DNA from: Dicyema japonicum
Taxonomy: Eukaryota > Dicyemida > Rhombozoa > Dicyemidae
DNA length: 64,000 bases
Direction of reading: 5' to 3'
Assembly: GCA_011109175.1 (NCBI GenBank)
Contig: RDEW01000013.1
Coordinates: 1,126,912-1,190,911, forward strand
Below, in pieces: positions 1-11,248 of the stretch (its first letter is position 1; each line of letters opens with the position of its first letter). The position numbers were made by a program, and so were the translations under genes. A model generated the notes under the pieces. It was not told the origin of the DNA. It saw nothing but the letters and a program-made list of their open reading frames with translations, and searched no databases.

Positions 1-188
1 TAATAGTTACAAAAATATTTTCCGGTCAACAATCGCCTCTCAACGACACATGTGAGGTTCGCAAAAATCAATACCAATTCTGAGATTCTCGTCGACCTAA
101 AATATTTAGACCAGGCATGTCAAACACGCGACCCGCTCAAAGAATTTGTAAATAGTCGACGACATTGGACGTTTTCCTCCCGTCATCA

Positions 189-251
189 AAGTGTCCTGCC
201 TATGCGGAGCTATAAATACTAAGGCTCTTGTGAAAAGGTTATTATCATTAA
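189..251 (+). repeat. SINE-T 3' tail fragment
   Basis: This matches the 3' end of the tRNA-derived SINE at 56613-56918 (same CCTGC.TATGCGGAGCTATA block followed by a TTA-rich tail). Only the tail is present. Bases 1-188 show no gene or repeat that I recognise. Confidence 0.6.
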
Positions 252-498
252 AAGGCCTATTTTTACATGGTAATAAAAAAACTACGGTTCTTTGTGAAGA
301 AAACAGGAATTATTGCAAAAAATAGAAGTATACCTTAAAGTCACAATTTATTAGTCAGAACATAACTATAATCACTTCGGTAGAGATTGACTATTTTCAA
401 AATGCGGCAGAAGTATTACGGGTTTGATAGTGATCTGATTGTTACAGTTATCTCAAATTGTGTATTTCATTAGATATTTTTTGCTTTTTATTTCCACA

Positions 499-690
499 GG
501 CAAAGAAATTACTGAACACGAAATTGTCTATAACACCGATCTTACCTAGAAAGCCAAGGGATCTCAATATTGCTGACTTAATAGACCTCAGGAGATACTC
601 AGAAATAAATGATGCATATTCATGGGTATGATTTCTGATATTAAAGTGTAGATTTTTGTTGTTGTGGATTCTTTCTAAATATGTTATGAC
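499..690 (+). pseudogene. Integrase-like fragment (SCAND3/KRBA2-type) with a 26-nt intron
   Basis: An open segment from 503 to 625 encodes a peptide containing ADLIDLRRYS and ending YSW. It is followed by a GT...AG interval of 26 nt (626-651), after which the same reading frame continues as FVVVDSF and then stops. This is the part of an rve-type integrase core around the first catalytic aspartate. The larger copy at 52455-52980 has the same W|intron junction, with a 27-nt intron. Nothing else of the integrase is found here, so it is a decayed fragment of a DNA-transposon-type or co-opted integrase gene. Bases 251-490 hold nothing recognisable. A 3' splice-like CACAG at 495-499 suggests the exon begins near 500. 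Confidence 0.6.
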
Positions 691-923
691 TAAAATTAAT
701 TTTACAATTCCTTAATAGATGAATTGTCCAGAAAATATTCCATAGCGTATAACAGTACGTTATAATTTTGTAGATTTAATCAACATATTAAACGTTGAAT
801 GTCTTCGGCATCCTCGATTCTGAAAATTGAAAAAACAAGTAAACGAGTAACTGATATTATACTATCTGGATATTTTTTTTATAGAAAAATATACTCAAAA
901 AATGATAACGTTGTCCCTATTCC

Positions 924-1207
924 ATGGCTAATCAAGAAGATTGTGTTGTAAATAATCTGAGGACTAATCTAAGGAGATGCGTAGACCCACAGGACCGCTT
1001 AGTCTTGTCTCACAAAATCGGCAAACTACAAAATCGAGCCATTCAACGTCGGTGGTCTCCCATTTTCCCACTACAGTACGAAAAAGCCTTCTCTCATCCC
1101 TGCAGAGGAATCCGATTAGGGAGAAACCAATCGACTTTCTATTGGCTTGGATAGGCCAAACGGGTAATCATCTTTCTTACACCAGTTTGAGGGCCCATCA
1201 TAAATAG
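924..1207 (+). other. Unrecognised overlapping open frames
   Basis: Two overlapping 76-codon frames start at 924 and 977. The first is basic and contains no motif I recognise. Composition is less AT-rich than the flanks, as in the decayed retroelements elsewhere in the window, so an old transposon piece is likely. It could equally be an exon of a host gene. No function is proposed. Confidence 0.25.
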
Positions 1208-1339
1208 TTTTTCGATATATTAAATTGAGTTTGTGGACCGTAGTCTCTGATTTAAAATTTAAGTCAATTTATTAAGAAAAAAACTAACCTATCTAAAATA
1301 ATAAAGGATACGCATGTAAAATCTTGGGATCTAACCTTT

Positions 1340-1630
1340 CTGCAACGAATTTGGACAAGATATGCAACAGTGAAGGCAGCAAACATACTAAGGAAATACA
1401 CCCGAGTGGAAATCCTCCCTAGAAACCTAGAAAATATGATAGAGGCCACTGGATCAGTGCCCCTGCTAAGGACTCGAGTATGCGGACCCCGTCAATATCG
1501 GAAATGCGCAGGAAAGCAGTCGGAACACCGAGAAAATATCCGAAGACTGTTGAGGGAGGCGGTTATGACGGTTTTTAAAATTTTGTTTATTTTGGTTATG
1601 ACGGTGGTTTTCTGGTTCAATATTTTCTAG
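1340..1630 (+). other. Unrecognised open frame, possibly transposon-derived
   Basis: An 86-codon frame at 1370-1630 has a basic middle (VRGPRQYRKCAG-like composition) and a hydrophobic end that runs into AT-rich DNA. No domain is recognised. The GC-richer part (about 1340-1560) stands out from its flanks. Bases 1640-2300 are AT-rich with no feature seen. Confidence 0.2.
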
Positions 1631-2300
1631 GTGATATTTTTTGATATCTCTTAATTTTAAACCTATTTCAGCGTTCTTAGTGAAATAACTACTTCGAAAC
1701 ACTATTCTTGTTCATCAATGGATATGGTCTTTCCTCTTGATCTCTTTTTCAGAATAATCAATTTTAATAATTTTTTGTCTCAATAGGTTCATAAATATCC
1801 GTTTTGGAAACGATTTCATCTGCTATGTTTAAATTATTAAGCTGTAATTACTTTCTGTTATTTTAGATGACAGTTGGAAATTGTTTTCGATGATTCATCC
1901 ACGTTTTTGTTAAATTTATTTAAAAATACATAGGAATTTTTAAAATAAGTTAGCGAAAGTTCTATTTTCAAAAAATTCTGCCTTATTTAAAATTCAACCA
2001 TAGTTCAATAAAATTAGATTAATAGTGTACTTTTGGATTCTAATGAATTCATTCACGCTACCAATTTTTTATCAAGATCGGGGAATTTTAACTTTACAAA
2101 AAATTTTAATTTAGGATTTCTGATTTGAACTGAGACAAGAGGGATTCTCTATCCATTAAATTTGCATTGACGGTTCTTGATGTTTTTTTTGAAGAGAAAA
2201 GAAAATCTGTCATTTATCGTAGGACATATAAAGTTTTTTTAAATATTTAAAAAATAGAGTTATTTTTTTCCAACATCGCTTCCAACCCCAATGATCGGAG

Positions 2301-2420
2301 TCGTCTAAAACAGATACACGATTTTGTTTCTACGAGAAGCATCCGAAAACTCGATGATAATTAAATACTACACTGACCCCCTCCTCCAATAGACCAATCA
2401 GAATCCTTTTTTCCGAGGCG
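2301..2420 (+). repeat. Dispersed repeat, partner at 51298-51415
   Basis: About 118 bases match 51298-51415 at high identity (shared ACAGATAC..GATTTTGTTTCTA.GAGAA, then ACTCGATGATAA and AATAGACCAATCAGAATC). Neither copy has an open frame I can assign. At 51298 it adjoins a minus-strand reverse-transcriptase remnant, so it may be part of that LINE. From 2430 to 3930 there are two GC-richer patches (2580-2780, 3020-3240) that share a start like AACTAA.TAA..GATCCCGG.ACGC but no recognised coding. Confidence 0.5.
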
Positions 2421-3934
2421 CTGGAACATATTAGGAAGGGTGGGAAAAGGAGGCGTTGGAATTTTAATTTTTTAATTATTGTAAATATCTGCATTATGTT
2501 TTATAAATCATTAACCACTTGCTTTTCTAATTAATTCTACTTTTCTTGTGTGTACTTTTCTAAAATAATAATAACACTAGAGACCACGGTTCCACAAACT
2601 AACTAAACACATGATCCCAGCACGCTCTAGCAGGACCTTTTTCGAGTTTGGCCTTCTCCGCCTTGATGCGAACTCATGAAGATTGTTCGGGGCGAACGTG
2701 TCTGTACATGTCACGTCCCAAACAAGTGGTTTCCCGGTCTGGTCGTTTCCTGTCACTTCTGCATAACTTGAGCGGTATATTTATAAATATTTTCTAATTG
2801 TATTTAATGTTTTATAAATGTGTAATAAAAAAGTAAAACGACGTATATATTTGGATGAATATTTAAAATTTGGAGTGATACTCACGAGCATAACAAACTA
2901 ATTCCTATGTGTCTTATGTGTTAGAAAATCTTTACAATTGAAGGAATGAAGCCATCAAGAATTGTTAATTTAATAGCCCCGAAAAAAGAACACCAAGAAA
3001 GAAGGAGTAAACCAACTAATTAAGTGATCCCGGTACGCCTCAACGGGATCGACAGGTTTTTTCTATGTTCCTCCAGAGTACCCACAGCTTTCCTGTATAG
3101 ACGACGATCATTTTCATTAGAGTTTAAAGAGGAGTGGGTTTTTTCCCCAAATTTCGTGTATTTGAGGCCTCTAGCCTTAAATGAAAGAAACGACTTGTTT
3201 CTTGACCACACAGACCGTTTAAGCCGGATTCGTTATTTTTGATTGCGGTGTGGTCAAGCATTTAAGGGGAGGGGAAGATCGGGGGTAGATTCGTTAGACC
3301 TGCAAGTTTTCCTGTTAGGGAGTTGATCTTGCAGGAATTAGATATTGAAGCTCCATAGGCCTATAAGGCACAAGCATACTCTACCATCGGTTTTAGAAGT
3401 TGATTGAACAAAACGACAGCGCTCAAGAATGTCAATCATCTTAAGATTTTTCATGCCAAGAAACTTGATGCAGATGTTAGTTAATTTTATAATCTGAAAT
3501 AACCGTTTACTCTCTTATCTTTAATAAAAATTGAATTACTTTAAAAAAATCTGAAGTATAATTATGAAAATGGCTGGCAGTGTTAATTTAATTACATTAA
3601 TTAAATTAAATATAGTCTATTAACTAAAGTTGCGAGAACTCGGAGGATTGCTTGCCAGAAAGAAAAGGGATCAACGAGAAGAGTGATGGCTAAGACAAAA
3701 GATTGGAATAGCCATACTCCGAGGGAACTCGTTCGCAATCCACGCAGCAGGTTTCCTCAATATTAACTAAATAAAATAAAAAAATGATTTACTTTAACAA
3801 AAAAAAATTATGAAAATCGTCTTTTGATTAATCAAACATTACAAAAAATTCTAATATGCTTGAAAAAGGCCTAATGACATCATAAAAATTACGCGATTAA
3901 TATCAAAATCAGGAAAACCTCAAAACGAAATTGT

Positions 3935-4090
3935 TTCTCGATTGAAGGAATAGTTGGATCATTTTTAATGCTGGCCAGACAGTGGTCGCCTCCTGAGCAA
4001 GGTGGATCCAATGGCGTCATCAGACAGATGGAAGAGAAATTTTTCAACCAAATAGCCATATTGCACCATGTAGCTCCAAGTGGCCTTAAT
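3935..4090 (-). repeat. R1b dispersed repeat fragment
   Basis: It contains the GGATC...GCCTCCTGAG..AGGTGGATCCAATGGCGTCATC and GCACCATGTAG blocks shared with 8340-8570, 51690-51850, 61815-62035 and 63365-63520. It is related to the SINE-like family R1 (for example 8610-8916). Orientation is assigned by comparison with R1. Confidence 0.45.
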
Positions 4091-4179
4091 TTTTTTTAAA
4101 TAGATATTAATAACTTTATTTTGAAATTTTTTAATTTGTGGAGAAATACTTAAAAATTATAGTTTTATTATAAATTAAG

Positions 4180-6060
4180 CCTTCTCCATAGTGCTTTGAT
4201 TCCGAAAACAAAGAGACCGGCTGAAGAGATGCCATCTGTTGGACATGAAGTCTTTGACAGCCCTCAGACAACTGAATAAAAGGATCTGTCAGAGCATAAA
4301 AGAACACAAGGACAAGAGATGGCAGCATCTAGTTAACCACCTCGACAGGAAAAGTACATCCCGACATTTCTGGAAAACTCTTAAACAAGTCAAGTCGGAG
4401 CTGGATGATGCAGACGGAACCGGAAAGTCTTCTCCTGAACACTCATGACACCTACATCCTAACACCCTTATGAAACATTACGCTGGAATTAGCTTCAAAC
4501 CATTCTCGAAACACCTGGACATTAAGGTGCGTGCCCATAAACCGAAGAAGGAACCTTATCACGAACTATTCACAGATGACCAAGTCTTGGATGTGATCAC
4601 CAGATTAAAGAGCTCACGGGCGTGCGGGCCTGACAAAGTATCTTCTATTCACCTAAAACACCTAAGCCACTACGCAATTGGCTACCTCACGCATATATAC
4701 AATCTGTCCATTAACTATAATATTATTCCTAAGATTTGGAAGAATTCTATCATCAGACCGATATTGAAGGCTGGGAAACCAGAGACAGAACCTGCATCCT
4801 ACAGGCCTATTTCCGTTACCAGCACACTGTCAAAAATTATGGAGAAACTTGTATTATCAGTCATTATTCCGTATCTTCCGCGTCCTATATTTCAACATGG
4901 TTTCCTCCGCGGTAGGTCCACCGCTACATACTTGGCAACTTTATCGCAGTTCATTGCCGACGGTTTTAACACCCATCCTCCGCCTCACAAACGCACAATC
5001 TTGGTTTCTATTGACATCAACAAAGCCTTTGACACTGTTTCGAGGAAAATCTGGTTGGAAAAACCTGGTTGGTAACTAATATTTCGTCAATAATTATGCT
5101 GGCCAACTTGTCTGGAAGACGTGGAAGAGTAGTCAGTGGTGATCTCAGATCTAGATCACGATTACTACCGAACGGGGTACCTCAGAGGTCTCCACTTTCA
5201 CTAATTCTATTCAACCTATTCCTACACGACCTACCTAATGATGGAGACGAAGATTTCCTGCTATTATCCTACGCAGACGATGTAGTCATTGCAATAGGAA
5301 CCGCTCGACGTAAGTCAAAACTCAGACAAAATTGAACAGTCTCCACGATTGGATTGTTGGCAATCGACTAACGATTTCTGCAACTAAGTCCATCTGTTTC
5401 ACTTTCACTTCGGACCGTCGTTCCAAGGATGAACCGAGTATCTTTATTGGTCCCATTCGGTATCCAGTGACAAGGTCCCCCATTCTCCTTGGAGTCAAGT
5501 ACGACAGTCTTCTCAATTTCGACTCCCACGCAACAGACATGATTACAAAGGGCCTCCAGAAAGTTAACGTTATACGCACTCTTGTTCGGAGGACCACGAG
5601 GAACATGGAATTTTCCGTTTTTACCCTCTACCAACAAACAATCGAGTATGTATGCCTCCGTTGCATGGAGATTCGGGCTATCAGTCTATGGTCCAAAGAA
5701 TCAACTCGATATACCGGAAAACAATCAGTATGCTTTGCCCACGTAATAGATCAACAGTCGATCCACTACTCATAGAAGCTAAGATCCGTAGTCGTGGCTC
5801 CGGATTTCTTCGCGTCTGTGAGGAAGATGGAAATCCGCTTCGCCTGATCCTTCCCATGGCAAGAAAAACCGATTGGATAAGAAATTCCCTTCCCCGATCG
5901 AATTTTTATGCAAGACCGAGAGAAGGCTCTTCCGGAAAGTAGTGGGGACGATGGAAGATCACAGACGTCGAATGGCACAATTGATTGCGAGGACTGGGAT
6001 CACCTAACTGTTTAGCTCTTTTGTCTTTCTTTCTCGGTGTTCCCGGGTTATTAAAAAAAG
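4180..6060 (+). mobile_element. Degenerate EEP-type (jockey/CR1-like) LINE, RT part
   Basis: Frames at 4239-4448, 4470-5075, 5069-5335, 5332-5775 and 5652-5990 together make one non-LTR reverse transcriptase interrupted by frameshifts. Visible RT motifs, in order, are RACGPDKV, PASYRPISV, FQHGFLRGRSTA, SIDINKAFDT, LPNGVPQRSPLS and the catalytic YADD at 5270-5281. The downstream thumb region follows with LLGVKYDSLLNF. The same family is seen at 9190-11191, 21037-22760 and 33923-35028; those copies supply the endonuclease half missing here. The 3' end reads TTTCTTTCTCGGTGTTCCCGGGTTATTAAAA, which resembles the 3' end of SINE-like family R1. No intact ORF remains. The copy is 5'-truncated near 4180. 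Confidence 0.85.
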
Positions 6061-6159
6061 GAAGCAATATTAACCGGTAATTTGCATGTATTACATTGAG
6101 TCCATTTTTTATTTTAGTCTCCTGAAGGAGCATACAGAACCCTGCTATTTCTCAACATC

Positions 6160-6240
6160 GGAACATAGAAGCTGCTTCTTAGCAACGTTATTCAGGCTTC
6201 TGACATTGAAGGTTAGGATAGTCAGGTTATTAATTGTTCT
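6160..6240 (-). pseudogene. LINE endonuclease N-terminal fragment
   Basis: On the minus strand a short open stretch reads NLTILTFNVRSLNNVAKKQLL. This is the usual first beta-strand and Asn motif of an EEP (apurinic-type) endonuclease domain in non-LTR elements. It is too short to assign to one of the LINE families in the window. Confidence 0.5.
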
Positions 6241-6254
6241 GAATCCTTTGTAGA

Positions 6255-6300
6255 CATAGGAGCAAGAGAGGCACGCCACCACCTCAACCAAAAACTGGGA
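6255..6300 (+). repeat. Short dispersed repeat (GAGCAA..GAGG.ACG.CACCACCTCAA)
   Basis: Similar blocks occur at 6785-6850, 14990-15052 and, inverted, near 55230-55275. The better copies continue with CCAATTAACC.CTTGGTT. Source element unknown. Around it, 6300-8330 is AT-rich and I see no gene. Confidence 0.4.
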
Positions 6301-6784
6301 TTAGTCATAGTTGGTAAATTAGCCGTAGTTTGTAAATAATATTTCCATAATTTTTATATGTAACTTTTAAAATAAGTGAATTAAATGTATAACTTCACCA
6401 AATAATAAATCGGGTATGCTTATTCCAAAACCACAAAAATAAATTAAAATCTGCGGAAATTAATTATTACAGAGCAAAGCGAAAATTTTGTTAGAATATG
6501 AAATAATAAACAAGAGCTAATTAATGACACACGTGTTGGCATAGAAATTAAAATTTATGTAATTGGCTTATTATTAGCCATTAACTATCATCCCGTACGC
6601 GCAGCTTCTGATGATAGGCCAAGTACGTGAATTTTAGGCCGAAATTTAAATTACTAACCTACATGCACTCAACACTTGTTTTGCTCAGGACTTCGGATTT
6701 CAAATGTTTTCCTAGTCTTCATCTCGCTATGTTCATAGAAAGAAAAAGACAAGGGGTTCTATTCATAGTGAAACTAAGCAGACA

Positions 6785-6850
6785 TTCTGTGCAATAGAGG
6801 TACGTCATCACCTCAACTTCCGACCAATTAACCACTTGGTTAAGTGGTAA
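6785..6850 (+). repeat. Short dispersed repeat, second copy
   Basis: Shares GCAATAGAGGTACGTCATCAC and the following CCAATTAACCACTTGGTTAAG block with 14990-15052. No coding potential seen. Confidence 0.4.
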
Positions 6851-8339
6851 TTCGCTTATCTTTAAAATATTGATTTATTTCCTTATCAGCCAGTTCGTAT
6901 GATATATCGTTTATTAATGATGTACGCTATAAGTTCCAGTTTTATGAAGATTCTATTTATAATGCTAGTTTTAACTGCATTTACTGGTTTTGCGTTTAAA
7001 TATTGTAGCTTTAATTGAGATATGTCCAACTCAGCCAAATAGTACCCATTTGCTTAAAATTTAGTCGAAATTTCAAACATTTTTCCGCTCTGTAAATTTA
7101 TTTGTAATTTGCCTAGCCGAATGCGACATTAAATTTGTCAAATATACTGGTTCACTGTTTGCTTACTATTTTAGGAGGATACGGAAAATTTGAAGATTGG
7201 AATAAAGCTCAGTCATCTGCAAGATTTGTCTTATGATATTGATTGACGTTGTAATAAAGTGTTGACTGATTTACCATGGAAATATTAACATTGACAGTTT
7301 AATAAGACATTCATTGAAAAATTGAAAAAAATCATTTAAATTTTAATATCAATTTAGGCCAAATTCTTTACTCCCACTGACTTAATCGTCGCTAAGTAGC
7401 CTCCCATGCTTTCTGAGTGTGGTCAGACGTCCAGGTAAGACAAAAACTTCCTATAGCTCGACTTGTATCAATAGCGAAGAATGTGAATCTCCCTAAAACT
7501 CCATAGTATTTCTTATTGGATAATGTCTTACCGCGTTTCCACTAATGTTAGCAGGGAATTTAATATAAAAATAGCTCACTATGACTGATTTAAATAACTT
7601 AGAGAATTTCAATATCCAACTCCATTCAAATGACGACCAATAATTATTTCTTGTTTCTAACTATGGATCCCCTGAGGCATAATTGAAGCGTTATTGTCTC
7701 TCACGATAGAAATAGAAGTCAACAGGAGGAACCACAGGATATCACTGACTTCATAGCTTCTAAATGCATGTAGACGTCGATGTTCTCTTAGGAAAAAGAA
7801 TAATTCCCAGTTTATCCAACCAGTTGTGTCGACTGCGATTGTGTGGATTGTGAACTGGTTATAAATGGAAAATTAAAAAAATTCCTTACCGATTCAATGT
7901 AATAAAACACTTAAATAAAATAGTATGTTGGTTGAGTGGTTGACATCTCCCTAATAATGTCTATGTGTTTACCGTACGATCAGTCTGTCTATTCTTCCAC
8001 GTTTACGATTGCACCTTTCAACGTCAGAGCACTCTCTTAGAGCACTAAACCATGAGACCTTATTATTCGATAAACTGCGGAGACGTGCGAGGAGGAATGT
8101 TGCATGGATAAAACTGGTAGAGAGCAACTCGAAGTATTCATATGCTTGTGGGTAACGCAGGAGTGAATCTAACTAATTCAACTTAAATGAAGTATACCTT
8201 GTCGAATCTTTCGGAAAATAACGAAATCAAAGGATGTTTTTCCTCAAAAAAATACTTGTTAAGTTACTGTAAAAATAGTTGTTAAGTTTTGTCAAATTAA
8301 TTAAATTATTTCAAAGATCAAGAAACCTCATCCAAGCAC

Positions 8340-8570
8340 AGTGATCCAGAGAGCGATGTCCGAGGAGCTGAGGTCAATTCCATAACTAGTCTCCAGGGAG
8401 AGAAATTTTCTCACAATGGAATTTAATTGATGGATCCTTTTGAATGCCTTCTAGGCATTGGGCGTCCCTGAGTGAGATGGATCCAATGACGCACCAGAGA
8501 GAAGGAAGAGAAAGCTTCAATCAGGTGCCATATGGCACCACGTGGCAGCACTCGACCATTTAAATACTCT
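8340..8570 (-). repeat. R1b dispersed repeat
   Basis: Contains TGGATCCTTTTGAATGCC, GGCATTGGGCGTCCCTGAG, GATGGATCCAATGACGC and GTGCCATATGGCACCACGTGG, in the same order as the related R1 copy that follows directly at 8610-8916. The GTGCCATATGGCAC palindrome corresponds to the terminal GGCGCC-type palindrome of R1. Confidence 0.55.
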
Positions 8571-8609
8571 TTTTTATTTTATTTTTTATTTATTAAATTT
8601 ATTTATTTA

Positions 8610-8916
8610 TTAACCCCGGATACACCGAGAAAGAAGTTAAAGTAAACAACTAATTAAGTGTATCCAGTTTCCACTTCTACAGAAACAGAGTCCATCCGGA
8701 ATCAGCATGAAAGACGTCCATTACATGCAGTTGTGGAACCCCTCCAGTGGAGTGGGGGAAAGCAAATGATCCTTTTTCGTGCCGGCCTGGCACTGGGCAT
8801 CACCTAGACAGATGGATCACATGACGCCACTCTAATAGGAAGAGAGAAAAGGAAGAGACAAGCAAGCAGAAAACTTCAACAGATTAACTACGCATCACTA
8901 CATGGCGCTACGCGGC
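8610..8916 (-). repeat. R1 SINE-like repeat, near full length
   Basis: About 305 bases, repeated at 14166-14490 (+), 33635-33915 (+) and 63532-63846 (-). 3' halves alone occur at 30755-30830, 33465-33550 and 45050-45140. In its forward sense it runs from a TGGCGCCATGTGGTGC-like palindromic start, through GAGTGGCGTCATGTGATCC and GGTTTCCACAACT, to TTCTTTCTCGGTGTATCCGGGGTTAATAAAT. I see no convincing tRNA A/B boxes. The 3' end resembles that of the EEP-LINE at 6015-6060, as expected of a SINE mobilised by that LINE. Confidence 0.7.
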
Positions 8917-9189
8917 TCTTTTTCGATTTATTGAATAAATTTGTAGAATCCGATAATCTTTAAGAATTGTGAAATAAACAAAAAATAGTTTAAATATCGA
9001 TCGTCATGTGCTTTGCTGATTTTTGAGCCGCCAACTGTGGAATTAATCACACAATGAAAAGGATCATTTGTCACCCTAATCCAAAAAGAATATTTTTCTT
9101 GGACGGCTCTTTCTGTATTTCTCATCTAACCTGTTAAGCACGTATTAAATCATCTCTGAAGACATCGAACCTAATCAGGTACCAGCGAA

Positions 9190-11191
9190 ATCTCTTTCCA
9201 TAATTCAACTCATCATAAATGGAGTGAGAGGAAAGACAATCGAGCTCAGAACTTTCTTAAAGAAGTACGACGTCGACGTGTGCCTTCTACAGGAGACGAA
9301 ACTGACGCACTCTTCCAGTCCAATACTTATGGGATACATTGTTATCAGAAAGGATATTCAGTTTAGCCGTGGAGGACCTCATTACTCTCGTCAAAAGAGA
9401 GATCGGGCAAACAATAACGCCTTCGCATTATGATCATCCATCTCCCATCAAATCATCGGGATCTCCATTCGAACAAACATCGAAAATATAACAACTGTCA
9501 ACATTACATTCCCCCTCTTACCCAAAGGGGTCTACTTTCCCCCTGGATGTGTTACATCAATAACAACATTTGTTCACCCAACGACTTCATCTGATTTACC
9601 CTAGCCCCCCTACATTGCTTCTCTTTCCAACCAGTCTGTGATTTATAACTTCCGGAGCGACCGCAATCCTATTTCTTTCAGATGAAGCCAAGCTCATCTA
9701 TGAAAAATGACGAAACGCTGTGCTGGATTACAGAAACGTTAATTGCACAGATTTTGCTCAAAATTTGTGCACAAACAGATTTCGATGCAGCACGGTTCAA
9801 TTCATTTTATAATGCAGTTTCCCATGTTAACAGATCCAGAAAGCAATGAAGGTATTTATCAGAGAATGGTCTATCAAATCCTAAAATAAATGTTTTGCCC
9901 ACAAAACGAAGAAGATTATGAATGAACAATCGTCTCAAAATCATCCAAAGAGCATTCCAGAAATTAGAGACCGGATTCGAGTGCTGGATAGGTAAATACA
10001 AAACATCTCTTAGAAAAAGGAATTGGATGAATTGAAAAAAATCACCTCCGCATTTAACAAGCAGAGCCATGTCAATTATGTGGAAGACTCTCTCAAAGAT
10101 CAAAAACCCTGAGAAGAGAAACAGTCCTGAATTCAGCAAAAAGAACTCTATAGAATTATGAAGTTCTACTCTCACATCTTTATTATGGGGACTTAAGTCA
10201 AAGCCTAGGCACTCCAAAACTCTATTGTGCTCGATTGACATCCGCAAGGCTTTTGACTCGACACCCAAAAAAATCTTAACAAAGAAGATCTACTGCTGCT
10301 CAGAATACCCCGGTATTTTCATAGATGGCTCAGGAAATTTCTCATTGGTAGAAGAGGAAAAGTCGTAACATAATCCTGCCAATCGGTCTCAAAATATCTC
10401 CCAAACGGCGTGATACAGGGTTCACCTATGCGTCGCTTTTTAACTTATTCTTGCACGATATTCCAATCGGTTCGGACGAAAATTCTATAACTCTAGCGTA
10501 TGTCGATGGCATCTGCAACTTCTCTGGAAAGACTTCATGAATGGTTGAACACATACCCAATGCTCACGTACACAGTGAAAGTCTTCGGCTTCTCTTTTTA
10601 CGTTGAATAGAAGGCTATCACGTTATTCCGCTGAACTATTTTTGAATGGTGAACAAATCCCACACAAGAAACAAGCTTTGATTCTAAAAGTAAATTAGAC
10701 AACATCATGACATCAGCACACACGTGTCAAACATCATGACCATCCTCAGTGCTTCGGCACGAAAGTTTAACTTCGTCAAGGTAGTCGTTTCAAAACTTAA
10801 AGGTTCCTTAAACCAGTCATTATCAACGTTGTACACCCAATTCGTCAAAACAACTATAAGTTATGGATGTCCCGCTTGGAGAACAAAACTTGCCAGAACA
10901 AATATGGAAAAGATCAACTTTGCTCAATCCGGTATCAACAAAACAATCTCTCGAATCATAGGACTACCAATAAGGGAGACCCTATTTGAGGTCCTTGTGA
11001 GGAAGTCGAGCGCCATATTCACCCAAAATGAAAACCACCAGAAGAACAGTGTTATCGAAAATGTGTCGGTTCCTGAGAGCAACACCAGGAAAAGATGAAA
11101 AAATTGCTCAGAGAACTTAGGATCACCTCATGGTCATTCTTTTAATTAGTGTTTACCTGGAGATTTTTGGCTTATTAATAATAATAATAAA
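9190..11191 (+). mobile_element. Degenerate EEP-type LINE with endonuclease and RT
   Basis: The endonuclease start is seen at 9215-9430 (NGVRGKTIELRTFLKKYD, VDVCLLQETKL). RT motif A is at 10229-10270 (SIDIRKAFDS) and motif B near 10385-10430 (LPNGVIQGSP). The catalytic box is degraded to YVDG near 10498. The C-terminal part is 10724-11098, with SLSTLYTQFVKTTISYGCPAW. Frameshifts and stops separate these pieces. It ends in a TTATTAATAATAATAATAA tail at 11172-11190, a TAA-repeat tail as used by some non-LTR elements. It belongs to the family of the 4180-6060 copy and ends only about 60 bases from the 3' end of the CENP-C-like gene. Confidence 0.8.
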
Positions 11192-11248
11192 AAAATTAAT
11201 TTAATAAATTTTTTTCAATAACTAAAATTAATTAAATTTAAATTTGAT

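Noticed and set aside
4131-4328. Minus-strand frame of 65 codons before the first LINE
   Set aside because: Antisense to the LINE linker region and AT-rich flank; no conservation.
9807-10268. Minus-strand frame of 153 codons
   Set aside because: Antisense to the EEP-LINE linker and RT motif A; no recognisable domain.
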